Positions 42,528 to 52,268 are shown, counted from the first letter of the stretch. The stretch is 64,000 nt of DNA from DATBLE01 sp963841405 (GCA_963841405.1 CAWJCM010000007.1:806001-870000); one strand, 5' to 3'. Numbers and translations: made by a program. Notes: generated by a model not told the origin, from the sequence alone.

Positions 42528-42985
42528 GAGCCGGCCCTCGCCGCCGCCTGCACCGCCTTCGCGATGTTGTGATAGCCGGTGCAGCGGCAGAGGTTGCCCT
42601 CGAGGCCGAGGCGAATCTCCCCCTCGGACGGGCTCGGGTTCTCCTTCAGGAGCGACACCGTCGCCATCACGAAGCCCGGCGTGCAGAAGCCGCACTGCAG
42701 GGCATGGTTCTCGTGGAACGCCTGCTGCACCGGATGCAGCTCCCCGTCGCCGGCGAGCCCTTCGATCGTCGTCACCTCGCAGCCGTCCGCCTGAACCGCG
42801 AGCACCGTGCACGACTTCACCGACTCGCCGTCGATCAGCACCGTGCAGGCGCCGCACGAGGAGGTGTCGCAGCCCACGTTCGTCCCCTTCAGCCCGAGCT
42901 GCTCCCGCAGGAAGTACGTGAGCAGCGTGCGCGGCTCGACGTCGGCGTCGTGCTTCGTGCCGTTGACGGTCAGGGAGATCTTCAC
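42524..42985 (-). CDS. coxS: Molybdenum hydroxylase [2Fe-2S] subunit, CoxS-like
   Basis: A 153-residue iron-sulfur subunit. The plant-type cluster is bound by GCDTSSCGACTVLIDG plus a preceding Cys region, and the second cluster by QCGFCTPGF and NLCRCTGYHNI; all eight Cys are present. The N-terminus MKISLTVNGTKHDADVEPRT is typical; the start is GTG 42985, overlapping the CoxL-like stop. It connects the molybdenum centre to FAD. Confidence 0.93.
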   Translation of the reverse strand: MKISLTVNGTKHDADVEPRTLLTYFLREQLGLKGTNVGCDTSSCGACTVLIDGESVKSCTVLAVQADGCEVTTIEGLAGDGELHPVQQAFHENHALQCGFCTPGFVMATVSLLKENPSPSEGEIRLGLEGNLCRCTGYHNIAKAVQAAARAGS

Positions 42986-45254
42986 GCTTTCGCCTCCTGG
43001 ATCGCGCGCCACACGTTCTCGCCGCTGGCCGGCATGGCCACGCGCTTCACGCCGAACGGCGCGAGCGCGTCGACGACGGCGTTGTAGACCGCCGGCGTCG
43101 AGCCGATCGTGCCCGACTCGCCGATCCCCTTCGCGCCGAGCGGGTTCGCGGGCGTCGGGGTCTCCATCTCGACCGTCTCCCACGACGGGAGCTCGGCCGC
43201 GGAGGGGAACGCGTACGAGACGAGGTTGCCGGTCAGCGGCGTGCCGTCCTCGCCGAACACGTAGTGCTCGTACAGCGCCTGCGCGACGCCGATCCCGACG
43301 CCGCCGTGCACCTGGCCTTCCGCGAGCATCGGGTTGACGATCGTGCCGGCGTCGTCGACGCAGACCATCCGCTGGAGCTCGACCTGCCCGCTCTCCGTGT
43401 CCACCTCGACCACCGCGACGTGCGTACCGAACGGGAAGGTCGGCTGACCCTTGAACTCGTTCGCGGCCTTCAGCTCCTCCAGCCGGCCGTCGCCCTCCGC
43501 GCGGGCGGTCAACTCATCCCAGGACAGGGAGGGGTCGGGAGTGCCGGCGACGTGGAAGCGGCCGAGCCCCTTGTCGAGGACGACGTCGTGCGGGTTCGCC
43601 TCGAGGTAGTCGGCGACCAGCTTCTGCGCCTGCTCGACGACGGTCTCCGCGGCCACCGCCGAGGCGGTGCCGCCGATCTGGAGCGACTTCGATCCGTACG
43701 TGCCCGTGCCGGAGGCGATCTCGTCGGTGTCGCCCTTGTGCACGGTGATCTTCTCGAGCGGTAGTCCGAGCCGGTCGGCGACGACCATCGCGAAGCTGGT
43801 CTCGTGCCCCTGGCCGTGTGAGAACGATCCGGTGCGGACGATCGCCTCGCCTCTTCCCGTCATCTCGACCTCACCCAGCTCGCCCTCGCCGAGCGGGTTC
43901 GTGATCTCGACGTAGGAGGAGAGGCCGATGCCGAGCTGCCTCGTCGCCTGCTCGTCGCGGCGCCGCTTCTGCTCGGCGCGCAGCTCCTCGTAACCTGCCG
44001 ACCGCAGCGCCAGCTCGAGCGCGCCCGCGTAGTCGCCCGAGTCGTAGTTCGCCCCCGAGGCGGTCTTGTGCGGGAAGTCACCGACGTAGTTCAGGCGCCG
44101 CACCTCGGCGGGATCCATCCCGATCTCGGCGGCGAACCGGTCGATCGCGCACTCGATCGCCTGGATCGCCTCCGGCCGCCCCGCGCCGCGGAAGGACGGC
44201 GATCTGCGTGGTGTTCGTCACCACCGTCGTCCCCTCCGCCTCGAGCCGAGGGATGTCGTAGACGCCGCTCGACATCAGCGTGGTCAGGCCGGCGAGGATG
44301 GCGCCGAGCGTGGGATAGGCGCCGCAGTCGGCGAGGACGTCGAGCTTGTAGGCGAGCACCTTGCCGTCCTTCGTCCCGCCGATCGTGAAGGTGAGCCGCA
44401 TCGCGCGCCCGTGCGGCAGCGCGAGCATGCTCTCGCTGCGCGTCTCGGTCCAGCGCACAGGGCGGCCGAGCTCGCGCGCCAGCCACGCGACGATGATCTC
44501 CTCGGTCAGCCCGCTGGACGAGACGATCTTCGCGCCGAAGCCGCCGCCGACGTCCGGGGCGATGACGCGCACCTGGGTCGCGTCCATCCCGAGCATCCCG
44601 GCGATCGCGTCACGGTCCTGGTGCGGGGTCTGGGTGCTCAGCCAGACGGTCAGTCTGCCGTCCTCGAACCGGGCGGCGGTCGAGCGCACCTCGAGCGGGC
44701 ACGGCGCCATCCGCTGGCTGACAAGCGTGTCGGAGACTGTCACGTCGCAGCCGTCGAAGAGGTCCTCCGCGTTCGCAGCCGGCGGATGCGTCCGGGCGGC
44801 GACGTTCGTTCCTGCCCCCGGGAACAGCAGCGTCTCGCCCTTCAGCGACTCCTCCGGGTCGACGACCGACCGGCAGCGGGTCGTACTCGACCATCACCAG
44901 CTCGGCCGCATCGGCGCCGGTCGGGCGGTCGTCGCTGACCACGATCGCGACGATCTCGCCGACGAAGCGCACGACGTCCTTCGCCACCACCGGCCGGCCC
45001 ATGTCGTCCGGGAACCCGAACGGCAGCGGCCCGAACGTCGCCAGGTCGACGTCGTCCGCGGTCAGGACGCGCACGCCGGGCAGCGCCTCGGCCGCGCTCT
45101 TGTCGATCCCGTCGATCTTCGCGTGGGCGAGCAGCGAGCGGACGAACGTGATGCTGGCCGCACCCTCGAGCTCCAGGTTCTCGACGTATGTGCCGCGGCC
45201 GCGGAGGAAGCGATCGTCCTCGGTCCGCAGCACCCGGTTGCCGAGGATGCTCAC
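42982..45254 (-). pseudogene. coxL: Molybdenum hydroxylase large subunit, CoxL-like, two frameshifts
   Basis: A xanthine-dehydrogenase-type catalytic subunit of ~755 residues spread over three frames. Part 1 (from ATG 45254): MSILGNRVLRTEDDRFLRGR ... AAELVMVEYDPLPV; a shift near 44875; part 2: VTVSDTLVSQRMAPCPLEVR, QVRVIAPDVGGGFGAKI, ending near 44195; part 3: IDRFAAEIGMDPAEVRRLNY ... GSFSHGQGHETSFAMVVADR, GAKGIGESGTIGSTPAVYNA. The active-site loop at the second break would read FRGAGRPEA, like the form II (AYRGAGR) proteins that are mostly aldehyde or heterocycle oxidases, not form I CO dehydrogenases (AYRCSFR). All domains are otherwise complete, so sequencing error is plausible. First gene of the L-S-M operon. 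Confidence 0.85.
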
Positions 45255-45317
45255 GGGCGCCAGCCTATAACCGCAGAGGCTCCCGAGTCGAGACGAACGT
45301 TCGGATAGTCGAACAGG

Positions 45318-46283
45318 CTACGCATAGACGCCTTCGCTCACCGAGGCAGGATCGGGAAGTGGTGAGGCCTCCGCCCGGCTCAGCGCATCGCCGAGCAGCG
45401 CCTTCACCTCGGCGCGAAGGTCGTCGTCCTCGGCCTCGGAGAAGGCGACGTTCTCGCCGAGCCAGAGCCGGTGGCGACGGATTGGATCGCGCTCGGCCCA
45501 GGCCGACACCAGCTCCCGCGGAACGTAGAACGCGTCGTCGTGGACAGCGTGCCCCTCCATGCGCAGCGTCACCGACTCGATCAGCGTCGGACCTCGGCCG
45601 GCCCGGGCCTTCTCGATCGCCCGTTTCGCCTCTCGGTGGACGGCGAGGATGTCCGTGCCGTCGATCGTGACGCCCTCGAATCCGTAGGCTCCGGCCCGGT
45701 CGGACAGCCGGTCGGTCGCGTACTCCAGGTTGGTCGGGGTCGAATAGGCCCACTGGTTGTTGTCGCAGACGAAGACGACGGGCAAGCGGTGCACGCCGGC
45801 GAAGTTCATCGCCTCGTGGCAGTCGCCTCTCGCCGATGACCCGTCGCCGAACCAGCCCAGCGCCACTCGGTCCTCGCCGCGAATCCGAAAGGCGAGCGCG
45901 CAGCCGACGACGACCGGAAGCAGCGCCGGCAGATGGCTGACGATCGTGATCTGTCCCCGGTCGAGATCGCCGAAGTGGACGTTTCCGTCGCGTCCGCGCG
46001 AGGGCCCGTCCACCCGGCCGAGGAAGTTCGCGAAGATCCGCCAGGGCTCCGTCCCGCGGGTGATGTGCACGCCGAGATTCCGGTGCAGCGGCGCCCCGAC
46101 GTCGTCGGGCCCCATCGCGGCGGCCACTCCGACCGACGCGGCCTCGTTTCCGCGGCCGGTATAGAACGAGCCCGGGATCTTCCCCTGCTTGTAGAGGACG
46201 TGGCCCATCTCCTCCAGGCTGCGCGTGATCAGCATCGAGCGGTAGAGAGCGACGAGGGCGGTTCGGTCGAGGCCGGCTTCCAC
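45318..46283 (-). CDS. 2-oxoacid (pyruvate/acetoin) dehydrogenase E1 alpha subunit
   Basis: A 321-residue thiamine-diphosphate enzyme subunit. ThDP motif GDGSSARGDCHEAMNF...NNQWAYS around residues 145-175 and the substrate-loop region SFYTGRGNEAASVG. The second E1-alpha in this window (47.7-48.7 kb) is clearly divergent, for example KQGKIPGSFYTGRG here versus HPGTIRGHTHLADG there. No E1-beta directly follows, so it may share the one at 46.7 kb, across the DUF1348 remnant. Lies on the same strand downstream of that beta gene. E2 and E3 are not in the window. Confidence 0.88.
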   Translation of the reverse strand: MEAGLDRTALVALYRSMLITRSLEEMGHVLYKQGKIPGSFYTGRGNEAASVGVAAAMGPDDVGAPLHRNLGVHITRGTEPWRIFANFLGRVDGPSRGRDGNVHFGDLDRGQITIVSHLPALLPVVVGCALAFRIRGEDRVALGWFGDGSSARGDCHEAMNFAGVHRLPVVFVCDNNQWAYSTPTNLEYATDRLSDRAGAYGFEGVTIDGTDILAVHREAKRAIEKARAGRGPTLIESVTLRMEGHAVHDDAFYVPRELVSAWAERDPIRRHRLWLGENVAFSEAEDDDLRAEVKALLGDALSRAEASPLPDPASVSEGVYA

Positions 46284-46321
46284 GGGGCGATCGTATGCCT
46301 GCCAATACCATGCAGGGTCAG

Positions 46322-46620
46322 ATGACCGACCGGCCGCCCCTGCCCCCGTCCACGGCCGAGACAGCCGCGCAGAAGGTCCAGGCCGCCGAGGACGCCTGGA
46401 ATACGCGCGAGCCCGAGCGCGTCGCCGCCGGTACGAGAGCCGCGACGCCGCCGGGCAGTGGTGGCGCAGCTACGGCAACGAGCTCTGGGAGTTCGACGAG
46501 CACGGGCTGATGCGCCGCCGCGAGGCGAGCATCAACGACGTGCCGATCGACGAGGCGGACCGTCGCATCCTCGGTCCGCGCCCCACCGACGAGCACGACC
46601 GGGAGTTCCCGATCAAGTAG
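46322..46620 (+). pseudogene. DUF1348 (SnoaL/NTF2-like) gene with internal deletion
   Basis: The start is typical of DUF1348 proteins (PPFTAETAAQKVQ-like: TAETAAQKVQAAEDAWNTRE), but after codon ~36 the frame jumps directly to the family's C-terminal part in another frame: WWRSYGNELWEFDEHGLMRR and REASINDVPIDEADRRILGP. About 60 residues of the centre are missing and the frame is broken at the join. It is inserted between the two E1-alpha units on the opposite strand. Not functional. Confidence 0.7.
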
Positions 46621-46630
46621 CCGTCTCGTA

Positions 46631-46658
46631 GGGTCTGACCCCGAAGGGGTCTGACCCT
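46631..46658. repeat. GGGTCTGACCC tandem palindrome
   Basis: Two copies of the 11-base palindrome GGGTCTGACCC (46631-46641 and 46648-46658) separated by CGAAGG, between the DUF1348 remnant and the E1-beta stop. A dispersed-repeat type found in many bacterial genomes; it may also form a terminator. Confidence 0.6.
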
Positions 46659-46692
46659 GCCGAATCGTGCCGAGAGCGTTTCTTCTAGGGAG

Positions 46693-47658
46693 TCAGACGG
46701 CGACCGGCGATTCGAGCACCGCGGCGACGATCTTCGCGGCGTCCGGCAGCAGGTACTGCTCCATCGGCTCCGAGTACGGGATCGTTGCGTCGAGCGCGCA
46801 GACCAGCTGCACCGGCGCCTTCAGCGACGAGAAGCCCTCGGAGGCCGCCTCCGCCGCGATCACCGCCGCCGCCGAGCCGTGCCGGGTGGACTGGTCGACG
46901 ACGACGAGGCGCCCCGTCTTCTCGACCGAGGCGAGGATCGTCGCCGTGTCGAGCGGCGCGAGCGTGCGCGGGTCGATCACTTCCGCGGACACGCCCTCCG
47001 CGGCCAGTTGCTCCGCCGCCGCCAGCGCCTGGCCGAGCATGTAGCCGAGCGCGACGATCGTCACGTCACCGCCCTCGCGGACGACGTTCGCCTGCCCGAG
47101 CGGCACCACGTGCTCGCCCTCGGGGACGTCGCCGGGTTCGAGCGTCAGCAGGTAGTGGTGGAAGAAGACGACCGGGTTGTCGTCGCGGATCGCCGCGGTC
47201 ATCAGGCCCTTCGCGTCGGCCGGGGTCGCGGGCAGCGCGACCTTCAGGCCCGGCACGCCCATGAACATCCCGTAGATCGTGCCGGTGTGCTGGCCGGCCC
47301 AGCCGGCGGTGAAGCCGTAGCCCGCCTTGAGCACGACCGGCACCTTCACCTGGCCCTTCGTCATGTAGTGGAAGCGGTTCGCCTCGTTCACCACCTGGTC
47401 CATGGCGACGAGCATGAACTCGGCCATGTACAGCTCGACCACTGGGCGGTAGCCCGCCATGGCTGCGCCGATCGCCATCCCGATCTCGGCCGTCTCGGAG
47501 ATCGGCGTCACCCGGACGCGGTCCGACCCGAACGCCTTCAGGTACGGGTCGTCGTCGGTGGTGGCGATGTTCTGGCCGAAGTAGAGGACGCTGTCGTCGC
47601 GCTCCATCTCCTGGTGGATCGCCTCGCCGATCGCGGCGATGTAGGGAAGCTCTCTCAT
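46693..47658 (-). CDS. 2-oxoacid (pyruvate/acetoin) dehydrogenase E1 beta subunit
   Basis: A 321-residue transketolase-like E1-beta: AIGEAIHQEMERDDSVLYFG, ISETAEIGMAIGAAMAGYRP with the ThDP-binding Glu, the Phe/His motif NRFHYMTKGQVKVPVVLKAG and the C-terminal LDTATILASVEKTGRLVVVD. Its ATG overlaps the stop of the upstream E1-alpha (ATGA), which fixes that pair as one enzyme. Without E2 or E3 nearby the exact oxoacid is open; acetoin or pyruvate are typical for this subgroup. Pyruvate from the aldolase reaction could feed it. Confidence 0.92.
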   Translation of the reverse strand: MRELPYIAAIGEAIHQEMERDDSVLYFGQNIATTDDDPYLKAFGSDRVRVTPISETAEIGMAIGAAMAGYRPVVELYMAEFMLVAMDQVVNEANRFHYMTKGQVKVPVVLKAGYGFTAGWAGQHTGTIYGMFMGVPGLKVALPATPADAKGLMTAAIRDDNPVVFFHHYLLTLEPGDVPEGEHVVPLGQANVVREGGDVTIVALGYMLGQALAAAEQLAAEGVSAEVIDPRTLAPLDTATILASVEKTGRLVVVDQSTRHGSAAAVIAAEAASEGFSSLKAPVQLVCALDATIPYSEPMEQYLLPDAAKIVAAVLESPVAV

Positions 47659-48692
47659 CGTCGAACCCCCTGAGCGTAGACGTACTCGACGGCTTCCTCG
47701 GCCGCCGGGAACGGGCTGGCGAGCGCGAAGTCGACCACCTCCTGCATCTCGGCCCGCACGCGCTCGGCGATCTGGTCGGCCTCCTCTGCGTCCAGCGTCC
47801 CGTCCTCGACGAGCCGCCCGCGGAACCGCGGCACCGGGTCGCCCCGCTTGGCCGCCTCGTACTCCTCGGTGTTGCCGAAGACGGCCACCGCCTCGTGCTC
47901 GGGATAGTGGAGCGGAACGCCGGGCGGCGCGATCAGGTTGCCGTGCGCGCTCAGCCGGTAGACGAGCGACTCGACCAGCGTCGGCCCGTCGCCCGAGCGC
48001 GCCCGCTCGACCGCTGCCCCGACCGTCTCGTACACCGCGACCGGATCGCCGCCGTCGACCGTCTCGCCGGGCATCGAGAACGCCCTCGCCTTCATCGCCA
48101 GCGGCTCGCCGGCAGCGGCGTTCGCGTCCTCCTGCTCGACCCGGGTGACCACGTTGTAGTTGTTGTTCTCCATCACGAAGACGACCGGGAGCTTCCAGAG
48201 CGAGGCGATGTTCAGCGACTCGTGGAACGCGCCCTGCTTGGAGGCGCCGTCGCCGAAGAAGCTGAGCACGACCTGGCCCCGGCCCCGGATCTGGGCGGCA
48301 TACGCTGCCCCGGCGGCGTGGGGGATGCCCTGGCCGACGATTCCGGAGGTGCCGAGGAAGCCGCGGCCGACGTCGGTCAGGTGCATGGAGCCGCCGTAGC
48401 CTCCGCAGAGTCCGTCCCGGCGGCCGTAGATCTCGGCCATGATCGCCTTCGGATCGGTGCCGAGGGCGATCGGGTAGCCGTGGCAGCGGTACGTGGCCAG
48501 GAGCTGGTCGTCGTCGCGCAGCGTCGCGAGCGAGCCGACGATCGACGCCTCCGCACCGTCGGCGAGGTGCGTGTGGCCGCGGATCGTGCCGGGGTGCTCC
48601 TCGAACGTCCCCTTGACCCGCTCCTCGAACTCGCGGATCCGCAGCATCTGCGTGTACATCCAGCGAAGCCGTTCTCGGTCGAGCTCGGGCAC
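47655..48692 (-). CDS. 2-oxoacid (pyruvate/acetoin) dehydrogenase E1 alpha subunit, AcoA-like
   Basis: A 345-residue E1-alpha with ThDP motif GDGASKQGAFHESLN...ENNNYNV, the phosphorylation-loop region GHGYP-like YRCHGYPIALGTD and GGYGGSMHLTD, typical of acetoin/pyruvate dehydrogenase alpha chains. GTG 48692 has a perfect ribosome site AAAGGAG. First gene of the alpha-beta pair. Divergent from the ABC importer operon, with a 216-base gap holding an inverted repeat. Confidence 0.93.
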   Translation of the reverse strand: MPELDRERLRWMYTQMLRIREFEERVKGTFEEHPGTIRGHTHLADGAEASIVGSLATLRDDDQLLATYRCHGYPIALGTDPKAIMAEIYGRRDGLCGGYGGSMHLTDVGRGFLGTSGIVGQGIPHAAGAAYAAQIRGRGQVVLSFFGDGASKQGAFHESLNIASLWKLPVVFVMENNNYNVVTRVEQEDANAAAGEPLAMKARAFSMPGETVDGGDPVAVYETVGAAVERARSGDGPTLVESLVYRLSAHGNLIAPPGVPLHYPEHEAVAVFGNTEEYEAAKRGDPVPRFRGRLVEDGTLDAEEADQIAERVRAEMQEVVDFALASPFPAAEEAVEYVYAQGVRR

Positions 48693-48764
48693 GTGACGCT
48701 CCTTTCGTGGGCTCGCTCGAATCTAACCGTGACGCCCTGCACCGACAAGCGGACACGTCCCGGA

Positions 48765-48810
48765 AGTGTGCGCGGATGGTCAACTCGGACACGGCCAGAG
48801 TGCGCACACT
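48765..48810. promoter_or_regulatory. Inverted repeat between E1-alpha and the importer operon
   Basis: Perfect 9-bp arms AGTGTGCGC (48765-48773) and GCGCACACT (48802-48810), 28 bases apart, in the divergent gap. Suits a dimeric regulator acting on both operons, or DNA looping. The gap between the arms also has near-repeats of TCGGACACG. Confidence 0.4.
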
Positions 48811-48908
48811 GTCAAGTGCGCGCGCACCACGCGCGGGAAGATCGGCGTCAACGGATCGGGGACCTGCCCCTGGCCGGTGCCTCGATGCCATAGACCTAAG
48901 GAGGGAGA

Positions 48909-50192
48909 ATGAGGTCTGCAGCCGGAACTCCGCTTCGACGGCCGGCGATCGTCCTCGGCGCCGTCGCCGTCGCACTCGCGGTCACCGTCCCGATCGGGCT
49001 CAGCTCGAGCTCGGCCGGGGGGCCGGTCACCAACTACGTCACCTATACGGGCGGCAAGGCGGGCAAGGCCAATGCGCGGCTCTCGCCGGTGGTCATCGGC
49101 GCGATCAACACGCAGGGAGGCCAGGTCCTCGTCGGTCCGGGCTGGACGAACGGGATCAAGACCGCCGTCCAGTACGTCAACCGCTATCTCGGCGGCGTCC
49201 AGGGCCACCCGCTCGTCGTCAGCTACTGCTTCACCACCTCCGCCGAGGAGGAGGGCACGAAGTGCGGCCAGCGCTTCGCCAACGACAAGCGGATCAAGGT
49301 GGTCGAGTTCGGCGCAGTGGCCGTCGGCAACCAGTCGTTCTACGCCGCGCTCGGCAACAAGAAGCCGACCGTCGGCGGCGTCGAGCTGCTGCCGGTCGAC
49401 GCGCAGCGCAAGAGCGGGTTCGCCCTCTTCGGGACGAACGACTCGGTGCTCGGCCCGTGGGGCACGCTCGGCAAGACCGTGCTCAAGGCAAAGACCGCCG
49501 CCGTCGTCTACCCGCAGATCCCGGGCATCGACTACGGTGCCAAGGTCGAGAAGGCGAGCCTCGAGTCGGCGGGGATCAAGACGACGTTGGTCGGCTTCGC
49601 GCCGACCGCGACCGACCTGACCGGCCCGCTCACGGCGGCCGGTGCCCAGAACGCGGACATGATCGTGCCGCAGTCGAACGCGGCGGGTTGTGTCAACATC
49701 GCAAAGGCGCTGGAGGCGCTCGGCAAGAGCAAGACGCCGGTCGTCTCGAACCCGCTCTGCCTCGACCCGGCCGTGCCGGCGGGCCTCGGCGGCGACCTGC
49801 CGAAGTGGATCTACGGCATCGCCTCCTCGCTCGGCTTCGACACCACCGACCCGGCCGTGGCCCCCTTCGTCAAGGGCCTGAAGGCAGTCGGCCAGCCGAA
49901 GCTGGCGGCGGACGCCTGGGTGATCGTCGCCTGGGGCCAGGTCCTGACGACCGTGAAGCTGATGAACAAGATCGGTCCCGCGAAGCTGACGTCGGCCAAC
50001 TTCACGTCGGCGGTCAGGGCGTTCAAAGGCCCGCAGGCGCTCGGCGCGCCCAGCCTGAACTGCGGCAAGTACAAGGCCGAGCCGGCCGCGTGCAACGACC
50101 AGGCCCAGTTCTTCCAGTACCAGGGGGCAGGCAAGTTCAAGCGCATCACCGGGTTCCTCCGGCCTCCGGCGACGTTCAAGCTCGGGGGCTAG
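48909..50192 (+). CDS. ABC importer substrate-binding protein, LivK-like
   Basis: A 427-residue periplasmic-binding-type protein of the branched-chain amino acid family, RBS AAGGAGGGAG. Signal peptide AIVLGAVAVALAVTVPIGLS without a lipobox Cys, so the attachment is unclear. Typical features: SPVVIGAINTQGGQVLVGPG (ligand loop), GIKTAVQYVNRYLGGVQGHP, and cysteine pairs as in YCFTTSAEEEGTKCGQRFAN. Members bind amino acids but many bind aromatic acids. The operon ends in a LigM-type O-demethylase, which suggests a methoxylated aromatic acid as ligand. A hairpin after the stop probably lowers expression of the permease relative to this protein. Confidence 0.9.
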   Translation: MRSAAGTPLRRPAIVLGAVAVALAVTVPIGLSSSSAGGPVTNYVTYTGGKAGKANARLSPVVIGAINTQGGQVLVGPGWTNGIKTAVQYVNRYLGGVQGHPLVVSYCFTTSAEEEGTKCGQRFANDKRIKVVEFGAVAVGNQSFYAALGNKKPTVGGVELLPVDAQRKSGFALFGTNDSVLGPWGTLGKTVLKAKTAAVVYPQIPGIDYGAKVEKASLESAGIKTTLVGFAPTATDLTGPLTAAGAQNADMIVPQSNAAGCVNIAKALEALGKSKTPVVSNPLCLDPAVPAGLGGDLPKWIYGIASSLGFDTTDPAVAPFVKGLKAVGQPKLAADAWVIVAWGQVLTTVKLMNKIGPAKLTSANFTSAVRAFKGPQALGAPSLNCGKYKAEPAACNDQAQFFQYQGAGKFKRITGFLRPPATFKLGG

Positions 50193-50211
50193 TCAAGACG
50201 TCCTCCCTCCC

Positions 50212-50244
50212 CGGGACGGGGCCGTTGACCGCGGCCCCGTCCCG
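50212..50244 (+). terminator. Hairpin between binding protein and permease
   Basis: Perfect 12-bp stem CGGGACGGGGCC/GGCCCCGTCCCG with a 9-base loop, 19 bases after the binding-protein stop. Placed inside the operon, it fits partial termination or mRNA stabilisation. Confidence 0.65.
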
Positions 50245-50267
50245 TGCCTCCGGGTAACGATCCAGGA

Positions 50268-52268
50268 ATGGACTGGCAGCAGATCGTCCTCTTCGCGATC
50301 CTCGGCCTGGGAGCGGGGTCGCTGATCGCGGGCATCGCGATCGGGATCGTCCTCTCCTACCGGGGGGCGGGGATCATCAACCTGTCCACCGGGGCGGTCG
50401 CCATGCTGGCCGGCTACTGCTACTGGTCGCTGAAGACGGGCACCGCGCCCTGGTCGGCCGCGCCCGGGTTCGGCGAGGTGAACAGCCCCTACCTGTCCAC
50501 CGCTCCGGCCCTGATCGTGACCGCGGTGTTCCTCCTCGCGGTCGGGCTGCTGGTCGAGTACGGGATCTTCCGGCCGCTGCGGACCGCGACACCACTGGCC
50601 AAGCTGGCCGCGTCGCTCGGGCTGCTGCTGGTGGCGCAGGCCTTCGTCTCGCTCGCGTTCGGGATCGGGACGAAGCCGCAGCCGCCGGTCCTGCCGGGCG
50701 GCACCGTCACGGTGTTCGGCTCGAACGTGCCGATCGACCGGTTCATCCTGCCGGGGATCGTCCTGGTCTCGACGCTCGTGCTCTCGCTCGTCTACCGCTA
50801 CACGCGCTACGGACTGGCGACGCGGGCGGTGTCCGAGAACGAGGTCGGCGCCATGCTGATCGGGCTCTCCCCCAACCGGATCGCGCTGTCGAGCACGCTG
50901 CTGGCGACGTTCTTCGCGGGTGGGCTGGGCGTGCTCGCCGCCTCGATCGTGCAGCTGGACCCGCAGGCGCTTCCGCTGCAGGTCGTCCCGGCGCTGACCG
51001 CCGCCCTGTTCGCCCGGTTCACGTCGTTCTGGATCGCCTGCCTGGTCGGCCTGGCGATCGGCTCGCTCGAGAGCATCCTCTACTACCTCCAGATCCAGAG
51101 CTGGTTCCCGACCGACAACGGCGTTGCGCTGCCCGGTGTCCAGCCGCTGCTCGTCTTCGGCCTGATGGTCGTGGCGATGTTCGTGCGCGGCACCAACCTG
51201 CCGACGCGCGGCGAGCTGGTCGAGCAGCGGCTCCCGCTCGCGCCGCGGGCGAAGCGGCTCTGGCAGCCGGCGCTGCTCGGCACGGCGGCGGCGGTCGTCG
51301 CCCTGATCGTCTTCCCCTACGACTTCCGGCAGGCGCTGATCACGTCGCTCCTGGCCACGATCATGTGCCTGTCGGTGGTGGTGATCACCGGCTTCGTCGG
51401 CCAGATCTCGATCGTCCAGCTCGCGCTCGCCGGAATCTCCGGCTTCATCCTCTCCCACCTCGCCACCGACCACGGCGTCGGCTTCCCCTGGGTGATGCTG
51501 ATCGGTGCGTTCGGCGCGACCGTGCTCGGCGTCCTGATCGGGTTCTCGGCCCTGCGCGTGCGCGGCGTCAGCCTCGCCGTGATCACGCTCGCCGCCGCGG
51601 TGGCGATCGAGCAGTTCGTCTTCACCAACTCCACCTGGGGCGGTGGTACGTCGAGCTCGCCCGTGCCCGAACCGAAGCTCGGGATCGACCTGGGCCCCTA
51701 CGGGTCGTTCCGGGGCGTGGACGGCAAGGTGCCGAGCCCGGTGTTCGGGTTCTTCGTGCTGGGCGTCGTGGTTCTCTGCGGGCTGTACGTGGCCAATCTC
51801 CGCCGCTCGACGCTCGGCCAGCGGATGCTCGCGGTGCGCTCGAACGAACGGGCCGCGGCGGCGGCGGGCGTCAACGTGCGCAACGTCAAGCTCGCAGCGT
51901 TCGCGATCAGCTCCTTCATCGCCGGCCTCAGCGGCGCGCTGTACGGCTACAACTTCAGCTCGGTCACGGTCAACCGCTTCTCGGCGCTGACCGCGCTCAG
52001 CCTGATCGCCCTCGCCTACGTGGGCGGCATCACGATGGTCTCGGGCGCGATCTTCGCCGGACTGATCTCCGTCGAGGCGCTGTTCCCGTACGCGCTCGAG
52101 AAGTGGCTCGACATCTCGGGAAACTACGCGCTGCTCTTCGCCGGCCTGGCGCTGATCGTGACGTTGATCCAGAACCCCGACGGCGTCGCGGGCGCCACGT
52201 ACCGCAAGCACATGCTGCGCAAGCGGCGCCGGGCCGTGCCGGCCGCCGTGCCAGTGGAGGAGACGTGA
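50268..52268 (+). CDS. Fused LivH-LivM permease of the branched-chain-type importer
   Basis: A 666-residue membrane protein. Residues 1-~290 are LivH-like (SLIAGIAIGIVLSYRGAGII, NLSTGAVAMLAGY, then a LIGLSPNRIALSSTLLATFF loop that contacts the ATPase); after a ~45-residue linker ending in PRAKRLWQP, residues ~340-650 are LivM-like (MCLSVVVITGFVGQISIVQL, AVRSNERAAAAAGVNVRNVK, again an ATPase-coupling helix, then SSFIAGLSGALYGY). In most bacteria the two are separate. ATG 50268 is preferred over GTG 50244 because the hydrophobic start follows directly. Confidence 0.92.
   Translation: MDWQQIVLFAILGLGAGSLIAGIAIGIVLSYRGAGIINLSTGAVAMLAGYCYWSLKTGTAPWSAAPGFGEVNSPYLSTAPALIVTAVFLLAVGLLVEYGIFRPLRTATPLAKLAASLGLLLVAQAFVSLAFGIGTKPQPPVLPGGTVTVFGSNVPIDRFILPGIVLVSTLVLSLVYRYTRYGLATRAVSENEVGAMLIGLSPNRIALSSTLLATFFAGGLGVLAASIVQLDPQALPLQVVPALTAALFARFTSFWIACLVGLAIGSLESILYYLQIQSWFPTDNGVALPGVQPLLVFGLMVVAMFVRGTNLPTRGELVEQRLPLAPRAKRLWQPALLGTAAAVVALIVFPYDFRQALITSLLATIMCLSVVVITGFVGQISIVQLALAGISGFILSHLATDHGVGFPWVMLIGAFGATVLGVLIGFSALRVRGVSLAVITLAAAVAIEQFVFTNSTWGGGTSSSPVPEPKLGIDLGPYGSFRGVDGKVPSPVFGFFVLGVVVLCGLYVANLRRSTLGQRMLAVRSNERAAAAAGVNVRNVKLAAFAISSFIAGLSGALYGYNFSSVTVNRFSALTALSLIALAYVGGITMVSGAIFAGLISVEALFPYALEKWLDISGNYALLFAGLALIVTLIQNPDGVAGATYRKHMLRKRRRAVPAAVPVEET

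Noticed and set aside
42982..45254. Carbon monoxide dehydrogenase proper
   Set aside because: The active-site loop would be FRGAGRPEA, not the AYRCSFR of form I enzymes, so CO oxidation should not be assumed.
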